A DNA stretch of 64,000 bases, from assembly GCA_963702445.1 (NCBI GenBank), contig CAVPCZ010000018.1, positions 124,001 through 188,000 of the forward strand. Reading direction: 5' to 3'. A model generated the notes under the pieces. The model was not told where the DNA came from. It did not search any database and saw only the letters and a program-made list of their open reading frames with translations. The stretch's first letter is position 1, and the number at the start of each line of letters is the position of its first letter. Of the stretch, positions 17,998 through 26,443 are shown in pieces. The position numbers and the translations under genes were made by a program. This DNA comes from CAVPCZ01 sp963702445 (GTDB lineage: Bacteria; Bacteroidota; Ignavibacteria; UBA10030; UBA6906).

Positions 17998-19614
17998 ATG
18001 CGGAAGAGGTTTTCGTTGATGACGGTGGCATTGCTGGTCGTGCTGAGCATGCTCGCGGGAGCTCAGCTCAACCGGCTCTTTTCAGGGGACAGCATATACC
18101 CTCAGGTGGGCAAATTCTCCGACGTCCTGAGCCTGACGTACAAGTACTATGTGGACGATGTGGACACGCAGAAGCTCACGGAATCCGCCATCGGGGGAGT
18201 CCTGAGCCAGCTCGATCCCCACTCGGTGTACATTCCTCTTTCGGCGATGCAGAAGGTGACCGAAGATTTTCAGGGGAGTTTTGAGGGGATCGGCATCGAG
18301 TATCAGGTATTGAACGACACCCTGCTGGTGGTGGCGCCTATCGCCGGGGGACCCAGCGAGGCTCTGGGCATCCAATCCGGCGACAAGATCGTCAGGATCG
18401 ATGATTCTTCGTCGGTCGGCATCGCGCAGGAGGCGGTGCCCAAGAAACTGCGCGGCCCCAAAGGGACCAAGGTCAGAGTGCAGATTGTCCGGGCCGGCAT
18501 CAAGGGAGTGCTGGATTTCGAAATCACGCGCGACAAGATACCGATCTACACCGTCGATGCGTCCTTTATGATCGATCGCGAGACCGGGTACGTGAACGTG
18601 AACCGGTTTGCGGCGAAGACGCACGAGGAGTTCATGGACGCCCTCGGGAAGCTCCGGACTGCCGGCATGAAGCGGTTGATTCTGGATCTCCGTACGAATG
18701 CCGGAGGGTATCTCGAGCAGGCGTACAAGATGGTTGACGAGCTGATGCCTCCGGGGAAGAAGATTGTCTATACAAAGGGGCGCCGCCCGGAATTTGACGA
18801 TGAATACATTTCCTCCGGAAACGGCCAGTACAAAGGGATGCCGCTCGTGGTGCTGGTGAACAACGGCTCTGCGTCGGCGAGCGAGATCGTCGCCGGAGCG
18901 GTTCAGGATTGGGACCGGGGACTCATCGTCGGGGAGACCACATTCGGGAAGGGGCTGGTGCAGCGGCAGTTTGATTTGAAGGACGGGTCCGCATTCCGGC
19001 TGACGACCGCCCGGTACTATACGCCGAGCGGCCGGTTGATTCAGCGGCCGTACGACAAGGACAGAATGAAGTACCAGCGTGAGGCGCTCGAACGGGAAGA
19101 AGCGGAGGGGGAGAACATCGAACACGCGGCGGAGAAGGATTCAACGCGACCCAGCTTCAAGACCATGGGCGGCCGCATGGTGTACGGCGGGGGGGGGATC
19201 ACGCCCGATTACATCGTCAAATCCGACCGTCTGAACGAATATTCGGTGCAGCTGCGCGGGAAGCTGGTGTTCCTGCAGGCGGCCGACAAGTATCTGGAAC
19301 TGCACGGGGCGGGGCTCCGGGAGAAGTATGCGAAAGACCCGGCACGTTTTGCGGCGGAATTTGAAGTGACCCCGGAGATGCTGGAACAGATCGAGTCCAT
19401 CGCGAAGGCGCGCGGGGTGGAGCCGAACAAGGAGCTGTTCGAAAAAGATCTCCGGTACATCAAGGCATTCACCAAAGCGTATATTGCGCGCGGCATCTGG
19501 GGGAACGAAGGGTCGGCCCGCGTCATGCTGCAGGAGGATGCGCAGTTTAAGAAGGCGGTGGCGCTGTTCCCCGAGGCGGAGAAAATGTCCAAGATGATCA
19601 GCAGCCTGAAATGA
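17998..19614 (+). CDS. ctpA: S41-family C-terminal processing protease (CtpA/Prc type)
   Basis: 538 residues. An N-terminal signal or anchor helix (FSLMTVALLVVLSMLAGAQL) directs it to the periplasm. A PDZ domain follows at about residues 85-180 (FEGIGIEYQVLNDTLLVVAP and GDKIVRIDD). The S41 core has LILDLRTNAGGYLEQA, the nucleophile Ser in VNNGSASASEIVAGA and the catalytic Lys in TFGKGLVQRQF. A C-terminal helical extension of about 150 residues follows. Such proteases trim or degrade periplasmic proteins from their C-termini. It has its own promoter and overlaps the next gene (ATGA), forming a pair with the DUF3108 protein. Confidence 0.9.
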   Translation: MRKRFSLMTVALLVVLSMLAGAQLNRLFSGDSIYPQVGKFSDVLSLTYKYYVDDVDTQKLTESAIGGVLSQLDPHSVYIPLSAMQKVTEDFQGSFEGIGIEYQVLNDTLLVVAPIAGGPSEALGIQSGDKIVRIDDSSSVGIAQEAVPKKLRGPKGTKVRVQIVRAGIKGVLDFEITRDKIPIYTVDASFMIDRETGYVNVNRFAAKTHEEFMDALGKLRTAGMKRLILDLRTNAGGYLEQAYKMVDELMPPGKKIVYTKGRRPEFDDEYISSGNGQYKGMPLVVLVNNGSASASEIVAGAVQDWDRGLIVGETTFGKGLVQRQFDLKDGSAFRLTTARYYTPSGRLIQRPYDKDRMKYQREALEREEAEGENIEHAAEKDSTRPSFKTMGGRMVYGGGGITPDYIVKSDRLNEYSVQLRGKLVFLQAADKYLELHGAGLREKYAKDPARFAAEFEVTPEMLEQIESIAKARGVEPNKELFEKDLRYIKAFTKAYIARGIWGNEGSARVMLQEDAQFKKAVALFPEAEKMSKMISSLK

Positions 19615-20417
19615 CCGGTCCCGGATATCGCCGCGCAGGCGTGCGGTTGCTGCTGATGTGTTGCGTGTTCCCGGTGTTCCTCCGGGCGCAGGACCCGCCC
19701 TCCAGGGTGCTGGTGGAGGGGGAGGAGCTTGTCTACAACGTGCGCTACTCCTTCTTCGATCTCGGTCAGGTCAGAATAAAAACCTCCGGCAGAACGCGTC
19801 ATGCCACGTACGAGGCGTTCGATTCCCGTGCGCTGATTGATTCGTACAAGGGCGTGCCGTTTGTGGATCTGCATGCGGTGTTTGAGAGCGTGATCGACAC
19901 GGCGGTCTTCTCGCGGCACTTTACGGGGAAGGTGAAGGAAGACAGCAAGTGGGATTTTGCCCGGTACACATTCGAATACGACCGGAAACGGGTCCTGATG
20001 GAGATGGGCCAGCGGGACACCGTCGTCTCGAAGCGGGAGACGCTTGCGGTGGGCGGCCCGCATCATGACGGGCTTTCGCTTTTCTTTTTCGCGCGCGATC
20101 AGCTGTACTCGGGCAAGAAGCTCAATGTGCCGTCGATTATTACCGAGAAGAAGGTCAATGCCTACATCGACTTCTCGAAGGAACGGACCGAGGTGGAGAT
20201 CGACGCGGTGGACTATCCGGTCGACGTCATCAGGTTCGAAGGGAACGCGGAATTCGTCGGGATCTTCGGTCTGACGGGAGATTTCAGCGGCTGGTTCAGC
20301 AATGATGAAGCCCGTATTCCGATCATGGCAAAAATGAAGGTGATCATCGGGAGTGTCACGATTGAATTGATGCAGTGGAAGCGCCCCGGCTGGGTGCCGC
20401 CGCGGGGGCGGGGATAA
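19611..20417 (+). CDS. DUF3108 domain protein, exported
   Basis: 268 residues with a signal peptide (RLLLMCCVFPVFLRAQ). The start EGEELVYNVRYSFFDLGQVRIK and the later YSGKKLNVPSII and VDVIRFEGNAEFVGIFGLTGDFSGWFSNDEARIPIMAKMKVIIGS pattern match DUF3108, a periplasmic all-beta family of unclear function found with outer-membrane and lipid-handling genes. Translation is coupled to the upstream protease by a 4-base overlap. No catalytic residues can be named. Confidence 0.75.
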   Translation: MTGPGYRRAGVRLLLMCCVFPVFLRAQDPPSRVLVEGEELVYNVRYSFFDLGQVRIKTSGRTRHATYEAFDSRALIDSYKGVPFVDLHAVFESVIDTAVFSRHFTGKVKEDSKWDFARYTFEYDRKRVLMEMGQRDTVVSKRETLAVGGPHHDGLSLFFFARDQLYSGKKLNVPSIITEKKVNAYIDFSKERTEVEIDAVDYPVDVIRFEGNAEFVGIFGLTGDFSGWFSNDEARIPIMAKMKVIIGSVTIELMQWKRPGWVPPRGRG

Positions 20418-20445
20418 TGATCTACGCACGCAGCAGCCAGATTCC

Positions 20446-21342
20446 ATGAAACTCAAATTCTGGGGAACACGGGGTTCGGTCCCTTCTCCCGGGCGGGACA
20501 CGGTGCGCTACGGCGGCAATACGCCGTGCGTTGAGGTCCGTCTGGCGGAAAACAATCTCGTGATCTTCGATGCCGGGACCGGCCTGCGCGGACTGGGGGA
20601 CGCGCTGATGGCCCGCGGGGAGTCGGTGAAGGCGATTATTGCCATCAGCCATCCCCACTGGGACCACATCCAGGGGTTTCCCTTCTTCAAACCGGCGTTC
20701 ATTTCGGGGAACGAGCTCACGATCGTCGGGGCGCAGACCAGGAGCGTTACGCTCCGGCAGATGATCGCTTCGCAGATGAACAAGGTGTATTTCCCGATCC
20801 AGCTGAACGAACTCAAGGCGAAGATCGGTTTCCTGCCGATCCGTGAAGAGACCATTCCGGTGTTCGAAGGGACGCTCAGCAGCATATTCGTGAACCACCC
20901 GGCGTTTTCCCTGGGGTTCCGGCTCACGGTGGGCGGCCGGTCGGTGGTGTATATCAGCGACAATGAACCGTTCGACCGCGAAGTGGCCCGGTCGCTGAAG
21001 AATGTGGAGAAGCACGTTGTGGCGGGATACATGAAAGAGCGCGGAGATCCGAACCAGCGGATCTTCGACTTCGCCCGCGGGGCGGACGTGCTGATTCATG
21101 ATGCGACATATACGCCCGAGGAGTATGTCAACCATGTCGGGTGGGGGCATTCCCACTATCTGTTCACGCTGAAAGTGGCGTCGGAAGCGCAGGTCGGCAA
21201 GCTTGTCCTCTTTCACCACGAGCAGTCCCGCACCGACGAGAAGGTGGACGAGATCGTGCGGAAGTGCCGGCGGGAGATCTCCCTGCGCGACTACACCTTT
21301 GAATGTATCGCCGCGGCGGAAGGGCTTGAGCTGGAGATCTGA
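20446..21342 (+). CDS. Metallo-beta-lactamase-fold hydrolase
   Basis: 298-residue MBL-fold enzyme. FWGTRGSVPSPGRDTVRYGGNTPCV is the typical N-terminus of the subgroup near RNase Z and PhnP-type phosphodiesterases. SHPHWDHIQGFPFF supplies the metal ligands (HXHXDH), with YISDNE, HDATYTPEEY and a late His in LFHHEQSRTD completing two metal sites. Probably a cytoplasmic phosphodiesterase or nuclease; the substrate cannot be deduced. It has ordinary spacing after the DUF3108 gene. Confidence 0.8.
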   Translation: MKLKFWGTRGSVPSPGRDTVRYGGNTPCVEVRLAENNLVIFDAGTGLRGLGDALMARGESVKAIIAISHPHWDHIQGFPFFKPAFISGNELTIVGAQTRSVTLRQMIASQMNKVYFPIQLNELKAKIGFLPIREETIPVFEGTLSSIFVNHPAFSLGFRLTVGGRSVVYISDNEPFDREVARSLKNVEKHVVAGYMKERGDPNQRIFDFARGADVLIHDATYTPEEYVNHVGWGHSHYLFTLKVASEAQVGKLVLFHHEQSRTDEKVDEIVRKCRREISLRDYTFECIAAAEGLELEI

Positions 21343-21352
21343 GCAGGGCAAC

Positions 21353-21381
21353 TTGACAATCAGCCGATTCATGGCTATCAT
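21353..21381 (+). promoter_or_regulatory. Strong sigma70-like promoter for the 21400-topA operon
   Basis: TTGACA (21353-21358), exactly 17 bases, TATCAT (21376-21381). The start of transcription would be near 21388, with a GAGG ribosome site just before the ATG at 21400, so the leader is very short. Confidence 0.65.
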
Positions 21382-21399
21382 CACTCAGATGAGGTAAGC

Positions 21400-21903
21400 A
21401 TGGGCTTCACGTTCAAGGCAGCGGATATCAGGAAACTGGAAAAGGTTCTGGGCGTTCCCGTCCATCCCCTGGGAGCGAATTTCCGGTTTGAACTCGCGCC
21501 TGCCGATCCCCTGAGGAAACTGGCGCTGGAGATCTATCCGCATATTCCCATCGGTACGTCACGCGGCACACTCGTGTCGGTGTACACGGAAAATGCGCAC
21601 CTCCAGCTGCACTTCTGTTCGGGTTATGTGGTGAGCGAAATGATGGGCGAGGTCACCTTCGTGGCGGAGCATGACGGCAAGCTGTCGGGGTTGATCATCG
21701 AAAAAGAGGGGGGATGTTCCCTGTTTGCCAATGTGGACCGGTCGCTGGTCTCCGGCGATTTCACGGCACTGGGGCCGGAAGTGATGCTCTCCGGGATCGC
21801 GTTGTCCCTGACGGACGGGATCCTGGGAACCCCGGTTGCCAGGCCGAAGCGGAAAACGGGGCGCTCCTCGCGGACGGGAAAAAAAAGCTCGGCGCGCGCA
21901 TGA
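21400..21903 (+). CDS. Conserved-looking hypothetical protein
   Basis: 167 residues, not recognised. It has no signal peptide or membrane segment. The first 140 residues look like a compact alpha/beta domain (FKAADIRKLEKVLGVPVHPL, GTLVSVYTENAHLQLHFCSG, GEVTFVAEHDGKLSGLIIE). The tail is Lys/Arg/Ser-rich (RPKRKTGRSSRTGKKSSARA) and may bind nucleic acid. It is the first gene of an operon with ybeY, smg and topA, overlapping ybeY by four bases, and has its own strong promoter. Context suggests an RNA- or DNA-related job, but this is inference. Confidence 0.7.
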   Translation: MGFTFKAADIRKLEKVLGVPVHPLGANFRFELAPADPLRKLALEIYPHIPIGTSRGTLVSVYTENAHLQLHFCSGYVVSEMMGEVTFVAEHDGKLSGLIIEKEGGCSLFANVDRSLVSGDFTALGPEVMLSGIALSLTDGILGTPVARPKRKTGRSSRTGKKSSARA

Positions 21904-22343
21904 TCGAGGTGGCGGTGTACGTCACGCACAGGCGGCGCCGGCTGGACCGTGTGCGGGCGATGCGTGCGGTGCGCGCCGCGCTCCGGGCGGAGAAGGTGCA
22001 GACGGGACAGGTGACGGTGATAGGCATTTCCGATCCGGTGTGCCGCCGGATGAACCGGCGATTCCTCGGGCACGATTATACCACAGACGTGATTTCTTTT
22101 CCCCTCGGTCCGGCGGGAACACTCGAGGGTGAGGTTTACGTTAATCTGGACCGGGCGCACGTGCAGGCGCGGGCGTACGGGGTCACCCCCGGGCATGAGG
22201 CGGCCCGTCTCGTGATCCACGGCACCCTGCACCTGGCCGGATACGACGACCGGACACCCGCGAAGGCCCGGCGGATGCGCCGGCGGGAAGACCAGATTCT
22301 CTCACGTGTGTTTCCGCGCCGTTCACAAACGGGAAGATCATGA
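21900..22343 (+). CDS. ybeY: Endoribonuclease YbeY (rRNA maturation factor)
   Basis: Single-strand endoribonuclease acting in 16S rRNA 3'-end maturation and ribosome quality control. 147 residues. RRMNRRFLGHDYTTDVISFPL and the metal motif HGTLHLAGYDD are diagnostic. The usual third zinc ligand His (HGXLHXXGYDH) is replaced by Asp, a variant I recall from Bacteroidota relatives. The start ATG overlaps the stop of the preceding gene, and the smg ATG overlaps its own stop, so the operon is translationally coupled. Confidence 0.92.
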   Translation: MIEVAVYVTHRRRRLDRVRAMRAVRAALRAEKVQTGQVTVIGISDPVCRRMNRRFLGHDYTTDVISFPLGPAGTLEGEVYVNLDRAHVQARAYGVTPGHEAARLVIHGTLHLAGYDDRTPAKARRMRRREDQILSRVFPRRSQTGRS

Positions 22344-22798
22344 AAGACCGCGTCGTCGAAATCCTCGTCTATATCATGGCGGAGATGCAGGAAAACAAGC
22401 AGCTGCATGATATCGACCTGCTGCATCTGCGCAACCGCGGGTACACCACGTCGGAAATCAGCGCGGCATTCAGCTGGCTGTACGAGAACATGCCGGCGGA
22501 CGGTGTGGAGTCGGTCCGCCCGGGCCGTGCCGCACATGGCTCACGCCGCATGCTGCACGACGCGGAAAAGGCGGTCCTGTCCACCGGGGCGCAGGGATAT
22601 CTGATCCAGCTCGGTGAGCTGGGGATTCTGGATGACCGGGACATCGAAACGCTTATCGAGCGGGCGATGACCTCGGGGTATATCGGGTTGACCGTACAGG
22701 AGTTGCGGGAGCTGGCCGCCTCTGTTCTGTTTTCCCGGGATCGGCGCGCCGGAGGCACCGGCCACTCGATTTTGAACAATGAGGATACGATACACTGA
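22340..22798 (+). CDS. smg: Smg / DUF494 family protein
   Basis: 152 residues matching DUF494 (Smg): an N-terminal MKDRVVEILVYIMAEMQENK and a C-terminal ILDDRDIETLIERAM, then GLTVQELRELAASVLF. Function is not established; in proteobacteria smg lies beside dprA and topA, and the same smg-topA adjacency is seen here. The gene overlaps ybeY by four bases and topA by one base. Confidence 0.85.
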   Translation: MKDRVVEILVYIMAEMQENKQLHDIDLLHLRNRGYTTSEISAAFSWLYENMPADGVESVRPGRAAHGSRRMLHDAEKAVLSTGAQGYLIQLGELGILDDRDIETLIERAMTSGYIGLTVQELRELAASVLFSRDRRAGGTGHSILNNEDTIH

Positions 22799-25170
22799 TG
22801 GCAGTGAAGAAGAAGGCAACGAAGAAGCAGGCAGATGACCAGGCACCCACAACCGAATCCACACCCCGCCGCCGCACGCGCACCAAGCGCGCCGCCGCTC
22901 CGGACGCCGCTCCGGACGGCAAAGCGCTGATCATCGTCGAGTCCCCGTCCAAAGCCAAGACGATCAACAAGTACCTGGGCCACGACTATCATGTCGAGGC
23001 CTCCGTGGGGCACATCAAGAATCTTCCCAAGAGCAAGCTGGGCATAGACGTCGACAACGGTTTTTTGCCCGAGTACGAGACCATCAAGGGGAAGGACGAT
23101 GTCATTGCGCGGCTGAAGCACCATGCCAGCGGCGCCCGCGCGGTCTATCTTGCCACCGACCCTGACCGCGAGGGTGAGGCGATCGCCTGGCATATTGCCG
23201 AGGCGATCAAGGACGACAACACCAATATCTTCCGGGTGCTCTTTCACGAGATCACCGAGCGCGGGATCACCGAAGCGATGCAGAATCCCCTGCGCATCGA
23301 TGATCATCTGGTCAACTCCCAGCAGGCCCGGCGGGCCATGGACCGTCTGGTCGGGTACAAGGTCTCACCGTTCGTCTGGAAGACGGTGTTCTACGGGCTT
23401 TCCGCCGGACGGGTGCAGTCGGTGGCGGTCCGGCTGATCTGCGAGCGTGAAGCGGCCATCGGGGCCTTCGTGCCCCAGGAATACTGGTCGGTCATCGCGG
23501 AATTCCAGACGGAGGGGTGCGAGCCGTTCCTGGCAAAACTCTTCAAGGTGGCCGGTGACGATCCTACCATCGGGGATGGCACCACGGCGGAAGGATATCT
23601 GACGGACATCCGCAAGCAGCAGTTTGTCATTGCGGACATCCAGAAGAAACCGGTGAAGCGGAATCCGCCGGCACCCTTCATCACCAGCACGTTGCAGCAG
23701 GAATCCGCGCGCAGACTGCGGTTCCAGGCAAAGCGGACGATGATGCTCGCGCAGAAGTTGTACGAAGGCATCGAGCTCGGCGAAGACGGGCGTGTCGGAC
23801 TCATCACCTATATGCGCACGGATTCCACGCGTCTGAGCGAGGATGCCGTGCGCGAGGTGCGGCAGTACATTTATGACAACTACGGGAAGGAGTATCTCCC
23901 GCACGAGGCCCGGCTCTTCAAGAAGGGGAAGGGGTCGCAGGATGCCCACGAGGCGATCCGTCCGACATCCACGAAGTACTCCCCGAAAGCGGTCAAGAAA
24001 TACCTGGACCCGGAAATGTTCCTGCTGTACGAGCTGATCTGGAACCGTTTTCTGGCCTGCCAGATGAGCCCTGCGGTGGCCTCGCAGACGACGGTCGATG
24101 TGCGCGGCGGCGACTACCTGTTCCGGGCGACGGATTCCATCCCGACCTTCCGCGGGTTTCTTCAGGTGTATGACGACATGGTGGATGAGACCGAAAAGCA
24201 GGGTGACGAGGATCCCGTGTCGAAGCTGCCGGCGGACCTGAAGCCCGAGGCCCGGGCCGACCTCCGCAACCTGATGCCGAACCAGCATTTCACAAAACCG
24301 CCCGGACGCTTCACCGAGAGCAGCCTCGTCCGCGAGCTGGAAGCGCTCGGTATCGGGCGTCCGAGCACGTACGCGCTGATTGTGGACACGATCCAGGCGC
24401 GGAAGTACGTCGAACAGCGCGAGCGCCGGCTCTATCCCACGGAACTCGGCAAGGCGGTCAACAAGATCCTCGTGGAACACTTCCCCCACATCTTCAACGT
24501 GGCCTTCACCGCGAAGATGGAGGAGGAGCTGGATACGATCGCCTCCGGCCGGCAGACATACGGGCAGGTGATGGAGGACTTCTATCACCCCTTCATCCGG
24601 GATGTGGAGGGCGTCGACAAGAAAACGGCGGCGATCAAGAAGTCGCTGCAGCAGACAACCGATGAAGTGTGCGAGACGTGCGGGAAGCCGCTGATCATCA
24701 AGTGGGGACGCAACGGGCGGTTCATGGCCTGCAGCGGATATCCGACGTGCAAAACGACCAGACCGTTGCCGGAAGAAGCGGAAGCGACGAAGCACATCGT
24801 GGCGAGCAAGTGCGAGCTCTGCGGCGGTGATATGATCGTGAAGGGGGGACGCTTCGGCGCATTCCTCGGGTGCTCGAATTATCCCAACTGCAAGAACACC
24901 AAGCCCATTTCCATCGGCGTGAAGTGTCCGAAGTGCAAGGACGGAGACGTCATCGAGCGGAAGACCAAGCGGAAGCGCATCTTCTACGGCTGTTCGCGGT
25001 ATCCCGATTGTGACTTCGCATCGTGGGACAAGCCGGTGGGACGCGCCTGTGACACCTGCGGCAATGTCTATATGGTGCAGAAGTATAACCAGAGCCGGGG
25101 GGAGTATCTGATGTGTCCCTCCTGCAAGGCGGAAGTGGCGCAAGAGCCGGTGACGATCGCGGCGGAATAG
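22798..25170 (+). CDS. topA: DNA topoisomerase I (type IA)
   Basis: Relaxes negatively supercoiled DNA through a 5'-phosphotyrosine link. 790 residues. A Lys/Arg/Ala-rich tail of about 40 residues precedes the Toprim domain (ALIIVESPSKAKTINKYLG, then ATDPDREGEAIAWH). The active-site Tyr lies in GLITYMRTDSTRLS, with QDAHEAIRPT downstream. At the C-terminus are four-Cys zinc ribbons (CETCGKPLIIKWGRNGRFMAC, CELCGGDMIVKGGRFGAFLGC and CPKCKDGDVIERKTKRK) and a last CDTCG...CPSC pair. Intact, last gene of the 21.4 kb operon. Confidence 0.97.
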   Translation: MAVKKKATKKQADDQAPTTESTPRRRTRTKRAAAPDAAPDGKALIIVESPSKAKTINKYLGHDYHVEASVGHIKNLPKSKLGIDVDNGFLPEYETIKGKDDVIARLKHHASGARAVYLATDPDREGEAIAWHIAEAIKDDNTNIFRVLFHEITERGITEAMQNPLRIDDHLVNSQQARRAMDRLVGYKVSPFVWKTVFYGLSAGRVQSVAVRLICEREAAIGAFVPQEYWSVIAEFQTEGCEPFLAKLFKVAGDDPTIGDGTTAEGYLTDIRKQQFVIADIQKKPVKRNPPAPFITSTLQQESARRLRFQAKRTMMLAQKLYEGIELGEDGRVGLITYMRTDSTRLSEDAVREVRQYIYDNYGKEYLPHEARLFKKGKGSQDAHEAIRPTSTKYSPKAVKKYLDPEMFLLYELIWNRFLACQMSPAVASQTTVDVRGGDYLFRATDSIPTFRGFLQVYDDMVDETEKQGDEDPVSKLPADLKPEARADLRNLMPNQHFTKPPGRFTESSLVRELEALGIGRPSTYALIVDTIQARKYVEQRERRLYPTELGKAVNKILVEHFPHIFNVAFTAKMEEELDTIASGRQTYGQVMEDFYHPFIRDVEGVDKKTAAIKKSLQQTTDEVCETCGKPLIIKWGRNGRFMACSGYPTCKTTRPLPEEAEATKHIVASKCELCGGDMIVKGGRFGAFLGCSNYPNCKNTKPISIGVKCPKCKDGDVIERKTKRKRIFYGCSRYPDCDFASWDKPVGRACDTCGNVYMVQKYNQSRGEYLMCPSCKAEVAQEPVTIAAE

Positions 25171-25219
25171 AGGTGGGGCGACGGCTACACAGGATCACAT
25201 CGAGGATTTTCTGCACTAC

Positions 25220-26074
25220 ATGTCGGCCGAGCGCAACGCCTCGAAACACACCCTGGCGGCGTACGAAGATGATCTGCGCCAGTACGGGGAATTCCTGACG
25301 GCGGCCGGTGTCAGGGTGCAGGATGTGGATCACACCCGGATCCGGCAGTTTCTGGGTTCCCTGATGGAACAGGGGATCGCCAAACGAAGTGCCGGAAGAA
25401 AACTTGCATGTTTGCGTTCTTTTTATAAGTTCCTGAGAAGGAAGGGGGTCACCGCGGTCAATCCAACGGCCATCGTTGCTTCCCCCAGGCTGGAGCGGCG
25501 GCTGCCGCAGTTTCTCGATGAGGAGGCCGTGGTGCAGGTGCTCGCACAGCCCGACTGCGGAACGCCGGAAGGGATCCGGGATGCAGCGATCCTTGAACTC
25601 TTCTACAGTACAGGCATCAGGTTGAGCGAGCTTCTGCATCTGAAACCGCGTGATGTGGAATTCAGTCATCGGACCGTGAAGGTGACCGGGAAGGGGAGCA
25701 AACAGCGGATTGTGCCGTTCGGCCGGAAAGCGGCCGCGGCACTCCAGCGGTGGTTGCAGGTGCGCCCCGCGTTTGTGCGCCCTGACCGGGACCCGGGAAC
25801 CGTATTCCTCAGCGCGCGGGGAAAAATCCTCCAGCCGAAAACCGTGAATCTTCTTGTCAACCGCTACATCGGCGCGGTGTCTGAAATCCGCCAGAAAAGT
25901 CCGCACGTCCTCCGCCACACCTTTGCCACCCACCTCGTGAATCGCGGCGCCGATCTCCAGGCCGTCCGCGAGTTGCTGGGTCATGAGAGCCTCTCAACGA
26001 CCCAGGTGTATACTCATGTGGGGATTGATCGACTCAAAAAGGTGTATGCGCAGGCCCATCCTAAAGGGTCCTGA
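25220..26074 (+). CDS. Tyrosine recombinase XerC/XerD family
   Basis: Site-specific recombinase, probably resolving chromosome dimers at dif. 284 residues from ATG 25220. The N-terminal SAM-like domain (YEDDLRQYGEFLTAAG) and the catalytic set are present: Arg in TGIRLSELLHL, Lys in TGKGSKQRIVPFG, HVLRHTFATHLV, and LGHESLSTTQVYTH with the nucleophile Tyr. Homology continues upstream of the ATG in the same frame (DHIEDFLHY), where no start codon exists. Adding one G to GGGG at 25174-25177 would bring GTG 25173 into frame, so the true start may be there. Whether it is XerC or XerD cannot be told; no dif site was recognised. Confidence 0.88.
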   Translation: MSAERNASKHTLAAYEDDLRQYGEFLTAAGVRVQDVDHTRIRQFLGSLMEQGIAKRSAGRKLACLRSFYKFLRRKGVTAVNPTAIVASPRLERRLPQFLDEEAVVQVLAQPDCGTPEGIRDAAILELFYSTGIRLSELLHLKPRDVEFSHRTVKVTGKGSKQRIVPFGRKAAAALQRWLQVRPAFVRPDRDPGTVFLSARGKILQPKTVNLLVNRYIGAVSEIRQKSPHVLRHTFATHLVNRGADLQAVRELLGHESLSTTQVYTHVGIDRLKKVYAQAHPKGS

Positions 26075-26107
26075 TCCCCCGATCAAACTGCATAAAGGAG
26101 ACCGACC

Positions 26108-26440
26108 ATGAACGTCACATTCACTGCACGTCGTTTCCGACCGCATCCCGATATCAAAGAGCATGCACTGGATACCGTGAAGAAGCTGAACAAGTTTTTT
26201 GACGGCATCATCAGCGCAGATGTGATACTCAGCTACGAACGGGCGACGAACAGCGTGAAGACCGCGGAAATCAATCTGCAGGTGTTTGGCAGCGTTCTTA
26301 CAGCAAAGGAGTCCACCGACGACTACCACAAATCCATTGACAAGGCGGCCGAAAAACTGACGCTGCGTCTGGAGAAGTACAAGACCAAACTGCGTGCGAA
26401 AGACAAAATCAAGGTCCGGGCCATACAGGACAAGGTGTAA
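26108..26440 (+). CDS. hpf: Ribosome hibernation-promoting factor, short form
   Basis: 110 residues of the RaiA/HPF fold: MNVTFTARRFRPHPDIKEHAL and KLNKFFDGIISADVILSYE, then EINLQVFGSVLTAKE. It binds 30S in stationary phase and blocks translation. There is no C-terminal dimerisation domain, so it is the short type. The AAAGGAGA ribosome site lies upstream. It is three bases from hprK, the adjacency often seen between hpf and PTS-regulatory genes. Confidence 0.88.
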   Translation: MNVTFTARRFRPHPDIKEHALDTVKKLNKFFDGIISADVILSYERATNSVKTAEINLQVFGSVLTAKESTDDYHKSIDKAAEKLTLRLEKYKTKLRAKDKIKVRAIQDKV

Positions 26441-26443
26441 GCG

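Noticed and set aside
25220..26074. Phage or island integrase next to topA
   Set aside because: Length and motifs fit a housekeeping XerC/D; no attachment site, tRNA or phage genes nearby.
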